A stretch of 11,225 nucleotides of DNA, taken from positions 1 through 11,225 of the forward strand of contig PXDE01000380.1 of the NCBI GenBank assembly GCA_003566475.1, read 5' to 3'. The translations under genes were made by a program, and so were the position numbers. How positions within the stretch are numbered: the stretch's first letter is position 1; every line of letters starts with the position of its first letter. The notes under the pieces were generated by a model. It searched no databases. It worked only from the letters and a program-made list of their open reading frames with translations, and had not been told where the DNA came from. The stretch is from PVC group bacterium. GTDB taxonomy: Bacteria > Verrucomicrobiota > Kiritimatiellia > SS1-B-03-39 > PXDE01. This document shows positions 1 through 6,434 of this stretch, piece after piece.

Positions 1-40
1 ACACCGCATCCGGAACATCGCGAACCGTCAACGTCTTCAT
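1..40 (-). CDS. Antitoxin-like protein, N-terminus only (cut by window edge)
   Basis: Reading leftward from an ATG at 40, the first 13 codons give MKTLTVRDVPDAV before the window ends. This matches the usual first strand of FitA/VapB-type ribbon-helix-helix antitoxins (TLTVRDVPDEV-like). The family call rests on 13 residues and the context: a promoter with an overlapping palindrome lies immediately upstream, and the window is rich in other toxin-antitoxin genes. No Shine-Dalgarno sequence precedes the ATG, and the predicted -10 box lies 6 nt upstream, so the transcript may be leaderless. The partner toxin, probably a PIN-domain protein, would lie beyond the left edge. Confidence 0.55.
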   Translation of the reverse strand, partial: MKTLTVRDVPDAV

Positions 41-46
41 GGCATC

Positions 47-74
47 AGACTACGGTAGTCAAAAATGAAGTCAA
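47..74 (-). promoter_or_regulatory. Promoter and palindromic operator of the left-edge antitoxin gene
   Basis: On the minus strand, TTGACT (74-69) and TAGTCT (52-47) are separated by 16 nt, and the ATG at 40 starts 6 nt after the -10 box. A perfect inverted repeat, GACTAC-G-GTAGTC, covers 48-60 and overlaps the -10 box. This is the expected position for an autoregulatory antitoxin operator. The function is inferred from layout only. Confidence 0.5.
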
Positions 75-141
75 GCAGGGGATTGCATAATGCAGTCGCA
101 TCTTCGAGTCAGAATTGGAGTCGCCAGCTCGGGATCCATTG

Positions 142-335
142 GGGACAGACCCTTTCTGGCAGATGGGTGCTGAAAAGGGACAGACCCCGGCCCGGGCTGC
201 ATGGGGACAGGCCCTGCCGGGGGCGGCGTGAGTCCGTTAGGGACAGACCCTGTCTTGGCACGGATAGGGACAGGCCCTAATGGCATTAGGGACAGACCCT
301 GATTGGCTCATGGAGGCGTAAATAGGGGCAGACCC
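142..335 (+). repeat. Array A: seven direct copies of GGGACAGACCC
   Basis: Copies lie at 142-152, 177-188, 204-214, 240-250, 267-277, 289-299 and 325-335. Two read GGGACAGGCCC (204, 267) and the last reads GGGGCAGACCC. Starts are 22-36 nt apart and all copies face the same way. Several are preceded by TA, giving TAGGGACAGACCC. The intervening sequences are unrelated or loosely similar. At 242-254 the unit and its flank form GACAG-ACC-CTGTC, a small hairpin. The same element recurs in arrays B and C. It resembles, from memory, short elements linked with REP-associated tyrosine transposases, but no such transposase is in this window. Confidence 0.9.
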
Positions 336-404
336 TTCCTGGCTACAGATGGGGGGGAAAGGAGAGCGACCCGCACATTTCGGATGCTCCGGGTCTGGTT
401 TCCC

Positions 405-433
405 TTGCCATGGCTCATTCCGCTCGGTAGGGT
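405..433 (+). promoter_or_regulatory. Possible promoter of the porin gene
   Basis: TTGCCA (405-410) and TAGGGT (428-433) are separated by 17 nt, about 50 nt before the porin start. The -35 box matches the sigma-70 consensus at five of six bases, but the -10 box at only three. This is the best candidate in the stretch from array A to the gene, where nothing else was recognised. Confidence 0.3.
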
Positions 434-486
434 CCGCCGCTCGAAACCAGAACTGATCGCCGTTGCGGCGAGGGGAGACAGAACGG

Positions 487-1686
487 ATGAAGGGATGGAA
501 GACGGGTGTCGCGATGGCCGCTCTGGCCGGCGGGATCGGCCAGGCGGCCGTGGTGATGCAGATCGACGAGTCGACCCGGATCGAGCTGGGCATCCAGGCC
601 AACCTGATGGCCATCGTCACCGAATCCGATGTCACCGGCGACGGGCGGCTCAATACCGATTCCGAGCTGAGAGTCCGCCGGGCCCGGGTCCGGCTCCGGG
701 GCGCCTACGAGGACTGGCTGGAACTGATGCTGCAGACCGAGGCGGGCTCCGGAGAAGGCGGGGCGGGCCTCGACATGCGCCTCATCGACGCCTACGTGAT
801 CCTCAAGCCCGAACCGGCGTACTCGCTGATTGGAGGCATGCACCTGGCCCCCTCCAGCCGCCAGACTCTTAACTCGGCCAGCACTCTCCTGGCCTGGGAG
901 CGGCCGGCCCAATCCTACAAGGCGCTCACTTGGGGCACCCGGGCCAACCACCGGTTCACCACCTCCACCTACGCCCAGAGCGACGCCGGCCTCCGCGGCG
1001 ACAAGCTCGTCCGCGACAGCGGGGCCACGATCTTCGGCACGATCGCTGCCGCCGACCAGATTCACATCAAGTACTGGGCCGGTCTGTACGAGGGGGTGGC
1101 GGTGGAGAACGACCTTCGGGCCACCGGACGCGTCCAGGTGAACTTCGGGGATCCCGAGCCCGGCTACTTCCTGCGTGGAACCTACCTTGGCACGAGGCGG
1201 ACGCTCGCCCTCGGCGCCTCCTACGACATGCAGAACCTGGTGGCCCGCGAGGACGACGGTTCGGCCGTGGACTACCGCTTCACCTCGATCGATCTCTTCG
1301 CCGAGCAGCCGCTGGGCCCGGGCTCGGTCACCTTCGAGGCGGCCTGGCAGACCCTCGACCTCGGCGGCGCGGCCATCGACCTCGACGGCGATCCCGAGAC
1401 GCCCGCCCGCGACGCCCGACGGGCCGAGGGCGACGGGTTCTATGTGCAGGCGGGCTACCTGCTCAACGACTGGATGCCCTGGGTCCTGCTCGAGACCTGG
1501 ACCAGCAACGCCCCCGACAAGCAGGGCAGCTACGACGCCGCGCGGTTTGGTGTCACCCGGTACTTCAGCGGCCAGCGGGTCAAAGCGACGGCGGCCTACG
1601 AGGTGTTCATGGCCCGGCGCCCCTTCACGGCGGCTGGCGAGGACACCATCCGCACCGCCACGGTGGCCATGGCGTTCGACTTCTAG
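487..1686 (+). CDS. Outer-membrane porin, phosphate-selective OprO/OprP-like
   Basis: This 399-residue protein has a Sec signal peptide (residues 1 to about 20, MKGWKTGV then AMAALAGGIGQA). The mature part alternates short hydrophobic strands with polar turns and ends in AFDF, the C-terminal aromatic used by the BAM complex for barrel insertion. The N-terminal third carries an arginine-rich block (ELRVRRARVRLRG) followed by a plug-like stretch, a pattern typical of phosphate-selective porin O/P family barrels. The chosen ATG has AGGGGAG 9 nt upstream; a TTG at 463 is in frame but would break the signal peptide. It probably sits in the outer membrane as an anion or general diffusion channel, but substrate cannot be read from sequence. 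Its stop codon shares CTAG with the convergent neighbour. Confidence 0.75.
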   Translation: MKGWKTGVAMAALAGGIGQAAVVMQIDESTRIELGIQANLMAIVTESDVTGDGRLNTDSELRVRRARVRLRGAYEDWLELMLQTEAGSGEGGAGLDMRLIDAYVILKPEPAYSLIGGMHLAPSSRQTLNSASTLLAWERPAQSYKALTWGTRANHRFTTSTYAQSDAGLRGDKLVRDSGATIFGTIAAADQIHIKYWAGLYEGVAVENDLRATGRVQVNFGDPEPGYFLRGTYLGTRRTLALGASYDMQNLVAREDDGSAVDYRFTSIDLFAEQPLGPGSVTFEAAWQTLDLGGAAIDLDGDPETPARDARRAEGDGFYVQAGYLLNDWMPWVLLETWTSNAPDKQGSYDAARFGVTRYFSGQRVKATAAYEVFMARRPFTAAGEDTIRTATVAMAFDF

Positions 1687-2453
1687 GCCTGTACGGTAGC
1701 GTCATCCTCCTCGGATCCGGTCTCCCGGTGCGAGCGAAGGTGCAGCGTCAGATCGACGCCGATCTTGATGAGCACCAGGAGCACGACCAGCGGCAGGGGC
1801 GAACCCAGGAGCATGACCGGCAGAGCCCCGGCCAGGATCACGATGTGGAGGATGACGATCCGGGCGTAGGGCTTGCCCATCAGATCGTCTGGCCCGAGCC
1901 GCCGTCGCTCGCCGCCGAGCAGGAAGTGTTGCACGAACGAGACGCCATGGCTGACCGTCAGGGCGAGCAGAGGCCAGGTCAGGCCGTCCGGGCGGACTCG
2001 CCAGACCCTGGCGATGACCCCGACCAGGAGCTGGAGGAAGATCAGCGGTCCCGGCCAGGTCGCGCCTTCGCTCCCCTGGGGCACCCCGATCATGGCGTCG
2101 TCCTCGGCCAGTCCGGCGAACATGAGCACAAAGAACCCGTGCACGGCGCAGAATCCGCCAAAATGGACGGCGAAGAAGGGGATCAGGAACAGCTTGCTCA
2201 GGTGCTCCTTCAGATGCTGGCCTCGGGCCAGCGCGATCTTGAGGATGTTGAAGCCCCCGATCACCACGTTCTCCGACCAGTAGAGGAGGATGATCAGCCC
2301 GGCGTCCCAGCCGAACGCGAGCACCCCGGCCAGGGGCAGGAGGTTGGCCAGGATCAGGGCGCCGAGTGAAAGCATCCGCGGCGGAGGGGCCCCCGGCCCG
2401 AGCCCGGCCAGCCGGGCGAGGCGCGCGGTGGGAGGCGACGGGGAGTTGGGCAT
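1683..2453 (-). CDS. DUF6498 family integral membrane protein
   Basis: This 256-residue inner-membrane protein has about six or seven hydrophobic segments: LGALILANLLPLAGVLAFGW near residues 27-46, then the LLYWSENVVIGGFNILKI block, an HFGGFCAVHGFFVLMF segment, and further helices to the C-terminus. The YWSENVVIGGFN block and the HFGGF motif are the hallmarks of DUF6498, whose function is unknown. The tail is acidic (EEDDA). The ATG at 2453 is favoured because a -10-like TAGGTT lies 7 nt upstream with a possible -35 box. An in-frame ATG at 2510 would add a non-conserved, arginine-rich 19-residue leader. The gene is convergent with the porin and divergent from the LamG gene, so it is probably a single-gene transcript. 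Confidence 0.75.
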   Translation of the reverse strand: MPNSPSPPTARLARLAGLGPGAPPPRMLSLGALILANLLPLAGVLAFGWDAGLIILLYWSENVVIGGFNILKIALARGQHLKEHLSKLFLIPFFAVHFGGFCAVHGFFVLMFAGLAEDDAMIGVPQGSEGATWPGPLIFLQLLVGVIARVWRVRPDGLTWPLLALTVSHGVSFVQHFLLGGERRRLGPDDLMGKPYARIVILHIVILAGALPVMLLGSPLPLVVLLVLIKIGVDLTLHLRSHRETGSEEDDATVQA

Positions 2454-2460
2454 GGCCGGG

Positions 2461-2489
2461 AACCTAGCATCCGGTCGGAGGCGGGACAA
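2461..2489 (-). promoter_or_regulatory. Possible leaderless promoter of the DUF6498 gene
   Basis: On the minus strand, TTGTCC (2489-2484) and TAGGTT (2466-2461) are 17 nt apart, and the ATG at 2453 follows 7 nt after the -10-like box. Transcription would then begin at or next to the start codon. There is no clear Shine-Dalgarno sequence in between (CCCGGCC). Confidence 0.35.
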
Positions 2490-2541
2490 TCCCCTGGGAG
2501 AAAGAGCCATGACGCCGACCTTGAGGGGATATGACAGACCC

Positions 2542-2570
2542 TTGACATCAGGAACTCCCCCTCGGACGAT
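2542..2570 (+). promoter_or_regulatory. Possible promoter of the LamG-domain gene
   Basis: A perfect TTGACA (2542-2547) is followed, after 17 nt, by a weak GACGAT (2565-2570). The gene start is 43 nt further on. The -35 box abuts GACAGACCC (2533-2541), a 9-nt match to the core of the array repeat. Confidence 0.4.
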
Positions 2571-2613
2571 CCTTTGTGTAGAGACCCATCCAACACCGTT
2601 CGTGGAGGCGATC

Positions 2614-3762
2614 ATGAGAACGCTGCGCCGAAACACCCTATGCCCCGTTCTGCTGGCCGGACTGGCGGCCGTGGCCTGGCCGCAATCTGGCCGGGCCGAA
2701 GCGGAGGTCGCCGAGGAGGGACTTCCCGTTGCGGTGACCCTTTCCGACGGATCCCGGCTACGGGGGACCACACCCCTTCGGTCGGTTGACCTGCAGACCA
2801 CCTACGCGGAACTGGATCTCCCCCTCGCCAAGGTGGCGAGGATCCGGTTCGATCCGCGACGCGAGCAGGCCTCGTTCGATCTCATCAACGGAGACACCCT
2901 GACCGGCGTCTGCTTCCCGCCGCCTCTCCCGCTCGACATGCTCTTCGGTCGGATCCTGGTGCCGTTCGAGCACATCCGGGAGCTGCGGGTGTTCCCCAAG
3001 GGCCGGCCGGGTGGACTGGCCCTGCACTTCACGTTCGAGGAGGAGAAGGGGAACGAGGTCGAGGACCGCAGCGGATCCGGACATCATGGCGTCCTCGTCG
3101 GCGAGGCCCGCCGGGTGGAGACGCCCGGGGGGCAGGGGGTGCAGATCACCCAGCCGTCCTCCCATGTCCTGGTCCCCGCCGAGACCCTCTCGGTCCGGGG
3201 CTGGTCCGAGCTGACCGTGGCCGTCCGGTTTCGGCTGGACCGTTACACCACGTATGGACGGGTCCTCAGCCGGGGACGGGAGGGCCGGGGCGGGGGCTTC
3301 GGGCTTTCCGTGGGCGGGGTCTATGGCGGCCGACCTTACCATGGGGGCTTCTCGGTGCGTCTGGGGCCGGACCAGTCTGTGGGCGACACCGTGCCCCGCT
3401 ACGCGGAACTGGGCCGGTGGTACCAGGCGGTCGGCGTGTACGACGGGGAGGCCGTCCGGCTCTATGTCGATGGCAAGCTCGTCTCGTCCACCGACGTGCC
3501 GGACAAGCTGCGCGGGAAGCCCCTCCACGAGGACGACGGCACGGACCTGTTCATCGGCCGCTGCGCCACGCGGCGGACCTGGCGCGACACCCACATTGTC
3601 GGCGTGATCGACGAGGTGGCCATCTTCGACCGCGCCCTGACCGAGGTGGAGATCGGGGAACTGCACCACACCGACGGGGATGGCTCCCGCCTCGAACCGC
3701 CCCCGCCGCCGCCGCCCCACTCGTGGCCCCGAGTCATGCCTCGGTTTCCGCCGGAGGGGTAA
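2614..3762 (+). CDS. Secreted LamG/concanavalin A-like domain protein
   Basis: This 382-residue protein starts with a Sec signal peptide (about residues 1-29, ending SGRAEA). Residues 38-130 contain two beta-rich repeats around VTLSDGSRLRGT, VARIRF and SFDLINGDTLTG, like the small beta-barrel repeats seen in secreted proteins of Planctomycetota and Verrucomicrobiota. Residues about 135-355 form a LamG-like jelly roll: LHFTFEE near its start, HVLVP, WYQAVGVYDGEAVRLYVDG, and the closing signature GVIDEVAIFDRALTEVEI. A run of seven prolines follows near the C-terminus. Such domains usually bind carbohydrate or other ligands outside the cell; no catalytic motif is visible. The ATG at 2614 has GGAGG 5 nt upstream and begins the signal peptide. 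The open frame extends further upstream but overlaps the divergent DUF6498 gene. It appears to be transcribed alone. Confidence 0.8.
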   Translation: MRTLRRNTLCPVLLAGLAAVAWPQSGRAEAEVAEEGLPVAVTLSDGSRLRGTTPLRSVDLQTTYAELDLPLAKVARIRFDPRREQASFDLINGDTLTGVCFPPPLPLDMLFGRILVPFEHIRELRVFPKGRPGGLALHFTFEEEKGNEVEDRSGSGHHGVLVGEARRVETPGGQGVQITQPSSHVLVPAETLSVRGWSELTVAVRFRLDRYTTYGRVLSRGREGRGGGFGLSVGGVYGGRPYHGGFSVRLGPDQSVGDTVPRYAELGRWYQAVGVYDGEAVRLYVDGKLVSSTDVPDKLRGKPLHEDDGTDLFIGRCATRRTWRDTHIVGVIDEVAIFDRALTEVEIGELHHTDGDGSRLEPPPPPPPHSWPRVMPRFPPEG

Positions 3763-3828
3763 TCGGTCCGTCGAGCTGAAGGCCGTTGGTCCGCACCAGC
3801 ATACGACCGAATGGCTGCCGCCCCAGTA

Positions 3829-3851
3829 GTCCGCTGGCTACGACAGCGGAC
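3829..3851. terminator. Perfect 8-bp hairpin after the LamG gene
   Basis: GTCCGCTG (3829-3836) and CAGCGGAC (3844-3851) are exact inverted repeats around a 7-nt loop, 67 nt after the LamG stop codon. No T-run follows, so intrinsic termination is uncertain. It could instead stabilise the 3' end of the mRNA. Confidence 0.4.
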
Positions 3852-3966
3852 CGGGCGTGGAACGGCCCTGCTTGGGAGGAAGAGAAGCCATGGTCGGGCC
3901 TTCCTCTTGCCAGGCGCGGCTCATGCGGCCTCGTCCCGCCCTGCGGGAACAGCGAGGTACTGGCAT

Positions 3967-4008
3967 GCATCCCGCATCCCGTATCGCGCATCGCGTATCC
4001 CGGATCAT
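3967..4008. repeat. Degenerate 7-bp tandem repeat, about six units
   Basis: The units are GCATCCC, GCATCCC, GTATCGC, GCATCGC, GTATCCC and GGATCAT, all consecutive. The common form is G(C/T)ATC(C/G)C. It lies in a gene-free gap. Because 7 is not a multiple of 3 it reads as a shifting Ser-Arg-Ile-like peptide in any frame. It is similar in style to heptanucleotide short tandem repeats known from several bacterial groups. Confidence 0.75.
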
Positions 4009-4082
4009 GCCCGCCGTCTCAACCCTCATCCGGCTGAACCATGGCGGTCCTGGGGCGTCGACTGACCTCTGGCCCCCGCCTA

Positions 4083-4967
4083 CTACCGATAGTGCCGCAC
4101 CCAATCGAACTCCCCCTTGTCCCACGACCGGGTGATGGCCAGCGCCTCCGCCTCGAGGCCGGGAAGCTCCGCGTCCCGTAGGGGCGGCGGCTCGCACTTC
4201 ACCGCCCGCACCGAGGCCTCGAGCTGGGCGATGGAATCGCAGCCGATGACCAGGCTGTCCACATCCTGATGCAAGCTGTAGCGCAGGTAGGGCTCGATGG
4301 ACGCGGCGTGTTTCACCCGGCCCGCGCCGAACACCTTCATGCCCAGCACGGCCATGCCCCGTTCACGGGCGGCCGGGACCACCGCGTCAAAATAGCTGTA
4401 GCCGTAGGCCCGGTTGAACAGCCCCACCGGCAACAGGATGGCGTCCAGGTCCGCCTCCCGGATCAGGGTCTCCATGCTGTCCTTGAACCAGTGGCCGGAC
4501 ACGCCGAGGAACCGGATGCGACCGGCCTCGCGGGCCTCCCGTAGCGCATCGAGCACGCTGTCCCGACCCAGCACCTTGCGCAGATCCTCCTCATCGTCGA
4601 GGGCGTGGACGTAGATGAGGTCGATCACATCGGCGCCCAGGGCCTCGACCGAAGCGTCCAGATCCCGAAGCGCCCCGTCCCGCGAGCGCTCGGTGGTCTT
4701 GGTGGAGAGGAACAGATCCTGCCGACGTCCCCGGATGGCCAGCCCCAGGCGGCGTTCGCTCTCGCCCTTGCCGTAGCCCCGGGCGGTGTCGAAGGTGTTC
4801 ACCCCGAGGTCCATCGCCCGCCTCAGCAGAGCCACCGCCTCGGCTTCGGGGATATGGCTGTCCCATTTCACCCCGCCCACCGTCAGCCGGCTCGCCCGCC
4901 ACCCCGTCCGAGGCAGTTCGCGGCAGGGCATGGGCAGAAGGAGCGGGTCGCTGGAAGATGTGGCCAT
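4083..4967 (-). CDS. Aldo/keto reductase family oxidoreductase
   Basis: This 294-residue protein is the usual length for a TIM-barrel, NAD(P)H-dependent aldo/keto reductase of the cytoplasm. The expected catalytic tetrad is visible as Asp60 and Tyr65 (FDTARGYGKGESE), Lys90 (STKT) and His121 (IDLIYVHALDDE). A glycine-rich GVSGHW and the LLPVGLFNRAYGY strand follow in the right order, and the C-terminal SLVIGCDSIAQLEASV matches the cofactor-binding end of the barrel. Substrate is not predictable. It starts at ATG 4967. A TAGGAT lies 6 nt upstream, which may be either a -10 box of a leaderless transcript or a Shine-Dalgarno-like AGGA. It faces the LamG gene and is followed by no co-directional partner, so it is likely monocistronic. 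Confidence 0.88.
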   Translation of the reverse strand: MATSSSDPLLLPMPCRELPRTGWRASRLTVGGVKWDSHIPEAEAVALLRRAMDLGVNTFDTARGYGKGESERRLGLAIRGRRQDLFLSTKTTERSRDGALRDLDASVEALGADVIDLIYVHALDDEEDLRKVLGRDSVLDALREAREAGRIRFLGVSGHWFKDSMETLIREADLDAILLPVGLFNRAYGYSYFDAVVPAARERGMAVLGMKVFGAGRVKHAASIEPYLRYSLHQDVDSLVIGCDSIAQLEASVRAVKCEPPPLRDAELPGLEAEALAITRSWDKGEFDWVRHYR

Positions 4968-4973
4968 GTCCGC

Positions 4974-4979
4974 ATCCTA
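4974..4979 (-). promoter_or_regulatory. TAGGAT motif 6 nt before the aldo/keto reductase ATG
   Basis: On the minus strand TAGGAT ends 6 nt before the ATG at 4967. It fits the TANNNT form of a -10 element for leaderless genes. No good -35 box lies at the correct distance, and the AGGA within it could equally be a ribosome site, so the assignment is weak. Confidence 0.25.
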
Positions 4980-5037
4980 CCGCATCCGCGCGGGCCGGGC
5001 CACCGCCCATCCACGCTTGCGGCGCAGCCGAGTCGGT

Positions 5038-5538
5038 TCAGGGTTCCCGGCCGCCGCCCCGCAACTTCTCTTCGAGGAACAACCGGTCTAGCCGGTCCTT
5101 CTCGCGATGGGTCTGCTTCATCCGCCAGAGCAGGTCCGCGCTGGCGAACGGGATGGGCACGTCCCGGATTCGCACGACGTCCACCGAACCGCGGGCGGCT
5201 TCGTAGTCGATGCCGCAGGCGCTCCTCATGAGGTCCACCACGATCTCATCGGCCACCCTCACGACTCCATACCGGTCGAGGTCGCCTGGATTCAGATCCC
5301 GGGCGGCTTGGTCGGGAAGGGTCAGCAACGCTTTGCGCAGCCGACTCTCGTTTTCGGGCGTGCTTCGGACGAGGAGGTCGATGTCCTCGGTGGCCCGCAC
5401 GAATCCGTGGTGGATGACCGCCATCCCGCCCACCACGATGTATTCCACGCCTTCGGCATGGAGACTTCGGGCCAGGGCCACGAAGTCCTCGATGCCCGGG
5501 GGGCGCGATTCTAGCGGGTCATCATGCTCTTCGCCCAC
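5038..5538 (-). CDS. Nucleotidyltransferase, AbiEii/MNT-like
   Basis: This 166-residue protein carries the polymerase-beta-type nucleotidyltransferase core: Gly37-Gly38 in VVGGMAVIHHG, then RATEDIDLL with Asp52 and Asp54 as metal ligands, and Asp102 in IVVDLM as the likely third acid. The C-terminal segment PFASADLLWRMKQTHREKDRLDRLFL is the positively charged helix common in DUF6036/AbiEii-like proteins. Relatives act as toxins or antitoxins by transferring nucleotides to tRNA or protein; which applies here cannot be told. The start is GTG at 5538, with GAAGGA close upstream, and overlaps the preceding 71-codon gene by 28 nt, so the two are probably translationally coupled. Confidence 0.75.
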   Translation of the reverse strand: MGEEHDDPLESRPPGIEDFVALARSLHAEGVEYIVVGGMAVIHHGFVRATEDIDLLVRSTPENESRLRKALLTLPDQAARDLNPGDLDRYGVVRVADEIVVDLMRSACGIDYEAARGSVDVVRIRDVPIPFASADLLWRMKQTHREKDRLDRLFLEEKLRGGGREP

Positions 5539-5726
5539 GCTTCCTTCTCCTCGAACGAGGCGAACCGGTAGATGCCCCTGGGAACCAGGGGCTTTCCCCG
5601 ACGCAGTTCGATCACCAGCCTGAGAAACGGGGCCGCCGCCTCGATGCCTCCCCGTGTGGGCCCCCGCCGCCCCACCGTTTTCCGCGGCAGGTGGTCGTGG
5701 GGCGATGGGGGGGGCGCGGCGTTCAT
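5511..5726 (-). CDS. Small protein preceding the nucleotidyltransferase
   Basis: This 71-residue hypothetical protein starts at ATG 5726, with GAGGT about 6 nt upstream. The first 35 residues are proline- and arginine-rich and probably disordered; the last half (PFLRLVIELRRGKPLVPRGIYRF and then FASFEEKEAW) looks folded. From memory, short proteins ending in RGVYRF..FEEA..W often sit directly upstream of nucleotidyltransferases of this type, so it is likely a cassette partner, possibly the antitoxin. It overlaps the nucleotidyltransferase start by 28 nt. A weak promoter is possible (GTGCAA 5783-5788 and AATATG 5760-5765 as read on the plus strand, 17 nt apart). No enzymatic motif is visible. 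Confidence 0.6.
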   Translation of the reverse strand: MNAAPPPSPHDHLPRKTVGRRGPTRGGIEAAAPFLRLVIELRRGKPLVPRGIYRFASFEEKEAWAKSMMTR

Positions 5727-5762
5727 GGTGGAACCTCGGGTAAGGCGTCGGTCGAGGGCAAT

Positions 5763-5942
5763 ATGCCTGCCCGCAGGCCTCCGTGCAATCTCGGCCTTCA
5801 CGCGGAGGCCAGCACCCGTCGCGAAGCCCTGTGGAGGCTGAGCCAGGCCCATGGTCTGATCATCGTGCCCCTGATGCGCGAGGGGGCGCCCGCCGGCCTT
5901 CAGGTGGTGCCAGCGGACCTTCTCCTACGCAAGGGGCACTAG
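5763..5942 (+). pseudogene. Small ORF or gene remnant ending inside repeat array B
   Basis: A 59-codon frame begins at ATG 5763 with GAGGG 4 nt upstream and ends at TAG 5940-5942, where that TAG belongs to the first copy of array B. The last 40 residues (RREALWRLSQAHGLIIVPLM and then REGAPAGLQVVPADLLLRKGH) look like a real protein. The 14-residue core LIIVPLMREGAPAG is echoed after vapC at 7759-7800 (LTIAPLMRVGVPAG). It may be a truncated gene whose 3' end was replaced by the repeat, or a genuine tiny gene. The family is not recognised. It runs opposite to the nucleotidyltransferase cassette. Confidence 0.35.
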
Positions 5943-5972
5943 GGACAGACCCCGGCTGCTAGGGACAGACCC
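5942..5972 (+). repeat. Array B: two direct copies of GGGACAGACCC
   Basis: Copies lie at 5942-5953 and 5962-5972, 20 nt apart, in the same orientation as array A. The first copy provides the stop codon of the remnant frame to its left. The second ends 15 nt before the vapC stop codon to its right and is followed by TTTCTG, as is the first copy of array A. Confidence 0.9.
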
Positions 5973-5987
5973 TTTCTGAGCCACCCA

Positions 5988-6434
5988 TCACGGAGGGAAG
6001 GCCAGCGGGTCGACCACCTCGAACAGCCCCAGAGGCTCGAAGTCCCTGACGTTGCGGGGGTAGAAGCGCCGGACGCCGCGGGCGTGCAGGGTGACCGCCA
6101 GGCATGCGTCGAACACGAGCAGCCCCTTTCTCTCCGGCCGGTCCCGGAGGAGGCCGACCACCTTCTTCCAGAGCGAGATGTCGTAGGCCACGTGCATGGC
6201 GTGGCTTCGGTCGCGGATGTCCGACAGCACCTCGAGGGCGTCTTCGGTCGGGAGCGGATTCCGGACCACCTTGGGGTTGCGCAGACCCCGGTACAGTTCG
6301 AACAGCGTCTGATCAGCGACCACCCAGGCGCCCCGCTGCTCGAACATCTGCCGGTACAGGCCGTAGGCACGATGGTGCCCGGAGGCGGACTCGTCCAGCG
6401 CGACCAGCAGAAGGTTGGTGTCCAGGCTGTTCAT
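5988..6434 (-). CDS. vapC: VapC-like toxin, PIN domain ribonuclease (module 1)
   Basis: This 148-residue protein has the PIN-domain acidic set: Asp5 in MNSLDTNLLL, Glu46 in LFELYRGL, Asp109 in LVFDACLAVTLHARG and Asp131 in the closing FYPRNVRDF. These coordinate Mg2+ or Mn2+ for RNA cleavage in VapC toxins, which usually cut tRNA or rRNA. Length and motif order are normal, so it appears intact. ATG 6434 overlaps the TGA of the upstream antitoxin as ATGA, the standard coupled toxin-antitoxin arrangement. It is the second gene of a two-gene operon from the promoter near 6710. The stop lies 15 nt from repeat array B. The RNA target is unknown. Confidence 0.85.
   Translation of the reverse strand: MNSLDTNLLLVALDESASGHHRAYGLYRQMFEQRGAWVVADQTLFELYRGLRNPKVVRNPLPTEDALEVLSDIRDRSHAMHVAYDISLWKKVVGLLRDRPERKGLLVFDACLAVTLHARGVRRFYPRNVRDFEPLGLFEVVDPLAFPP

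Larger units (their letters stand above)
3763..4082. other. Gene-free interval between LamG gene and aldo/keto reductase
   Basis: This 320-bp stretch separates two convergent genes. Open frames exist on both strands, but none has a convincing ribosome site together with a recognisable protein. It holds the hairpin at 3829-3851, the 7-bp tandem repeat at 3967-4008, and a looser inverted repeat, GAGGAAG (3876-3882) with CTTCCTC (3900-3906). Nothing else was recognised. Confidence 0.6.

Noticed and set aside
930..2369. Long open frame on the plus strand across the porin and DUF6498 genes
   Set aside because: It is very rich in Arg, Gly and Pro, spans two well-supported genes in another frame or strand, and has no recognisable domain; long open frames are expected by chance at this GC content.
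2510..2510. Earlier ATG for the DUF6498 protein
   Set aside because: The extra residues (MALSPRGLSRLRPDARFPA) are basic and unlike family members, and the better promoter layout points to 2453.
2758..3720. 320-codon frame antisense to the LamG gene
   Set aside because: The plus strand encodes a clear signal peptide and LamG domain; the antisense translation has no recognisable domain or start signal.
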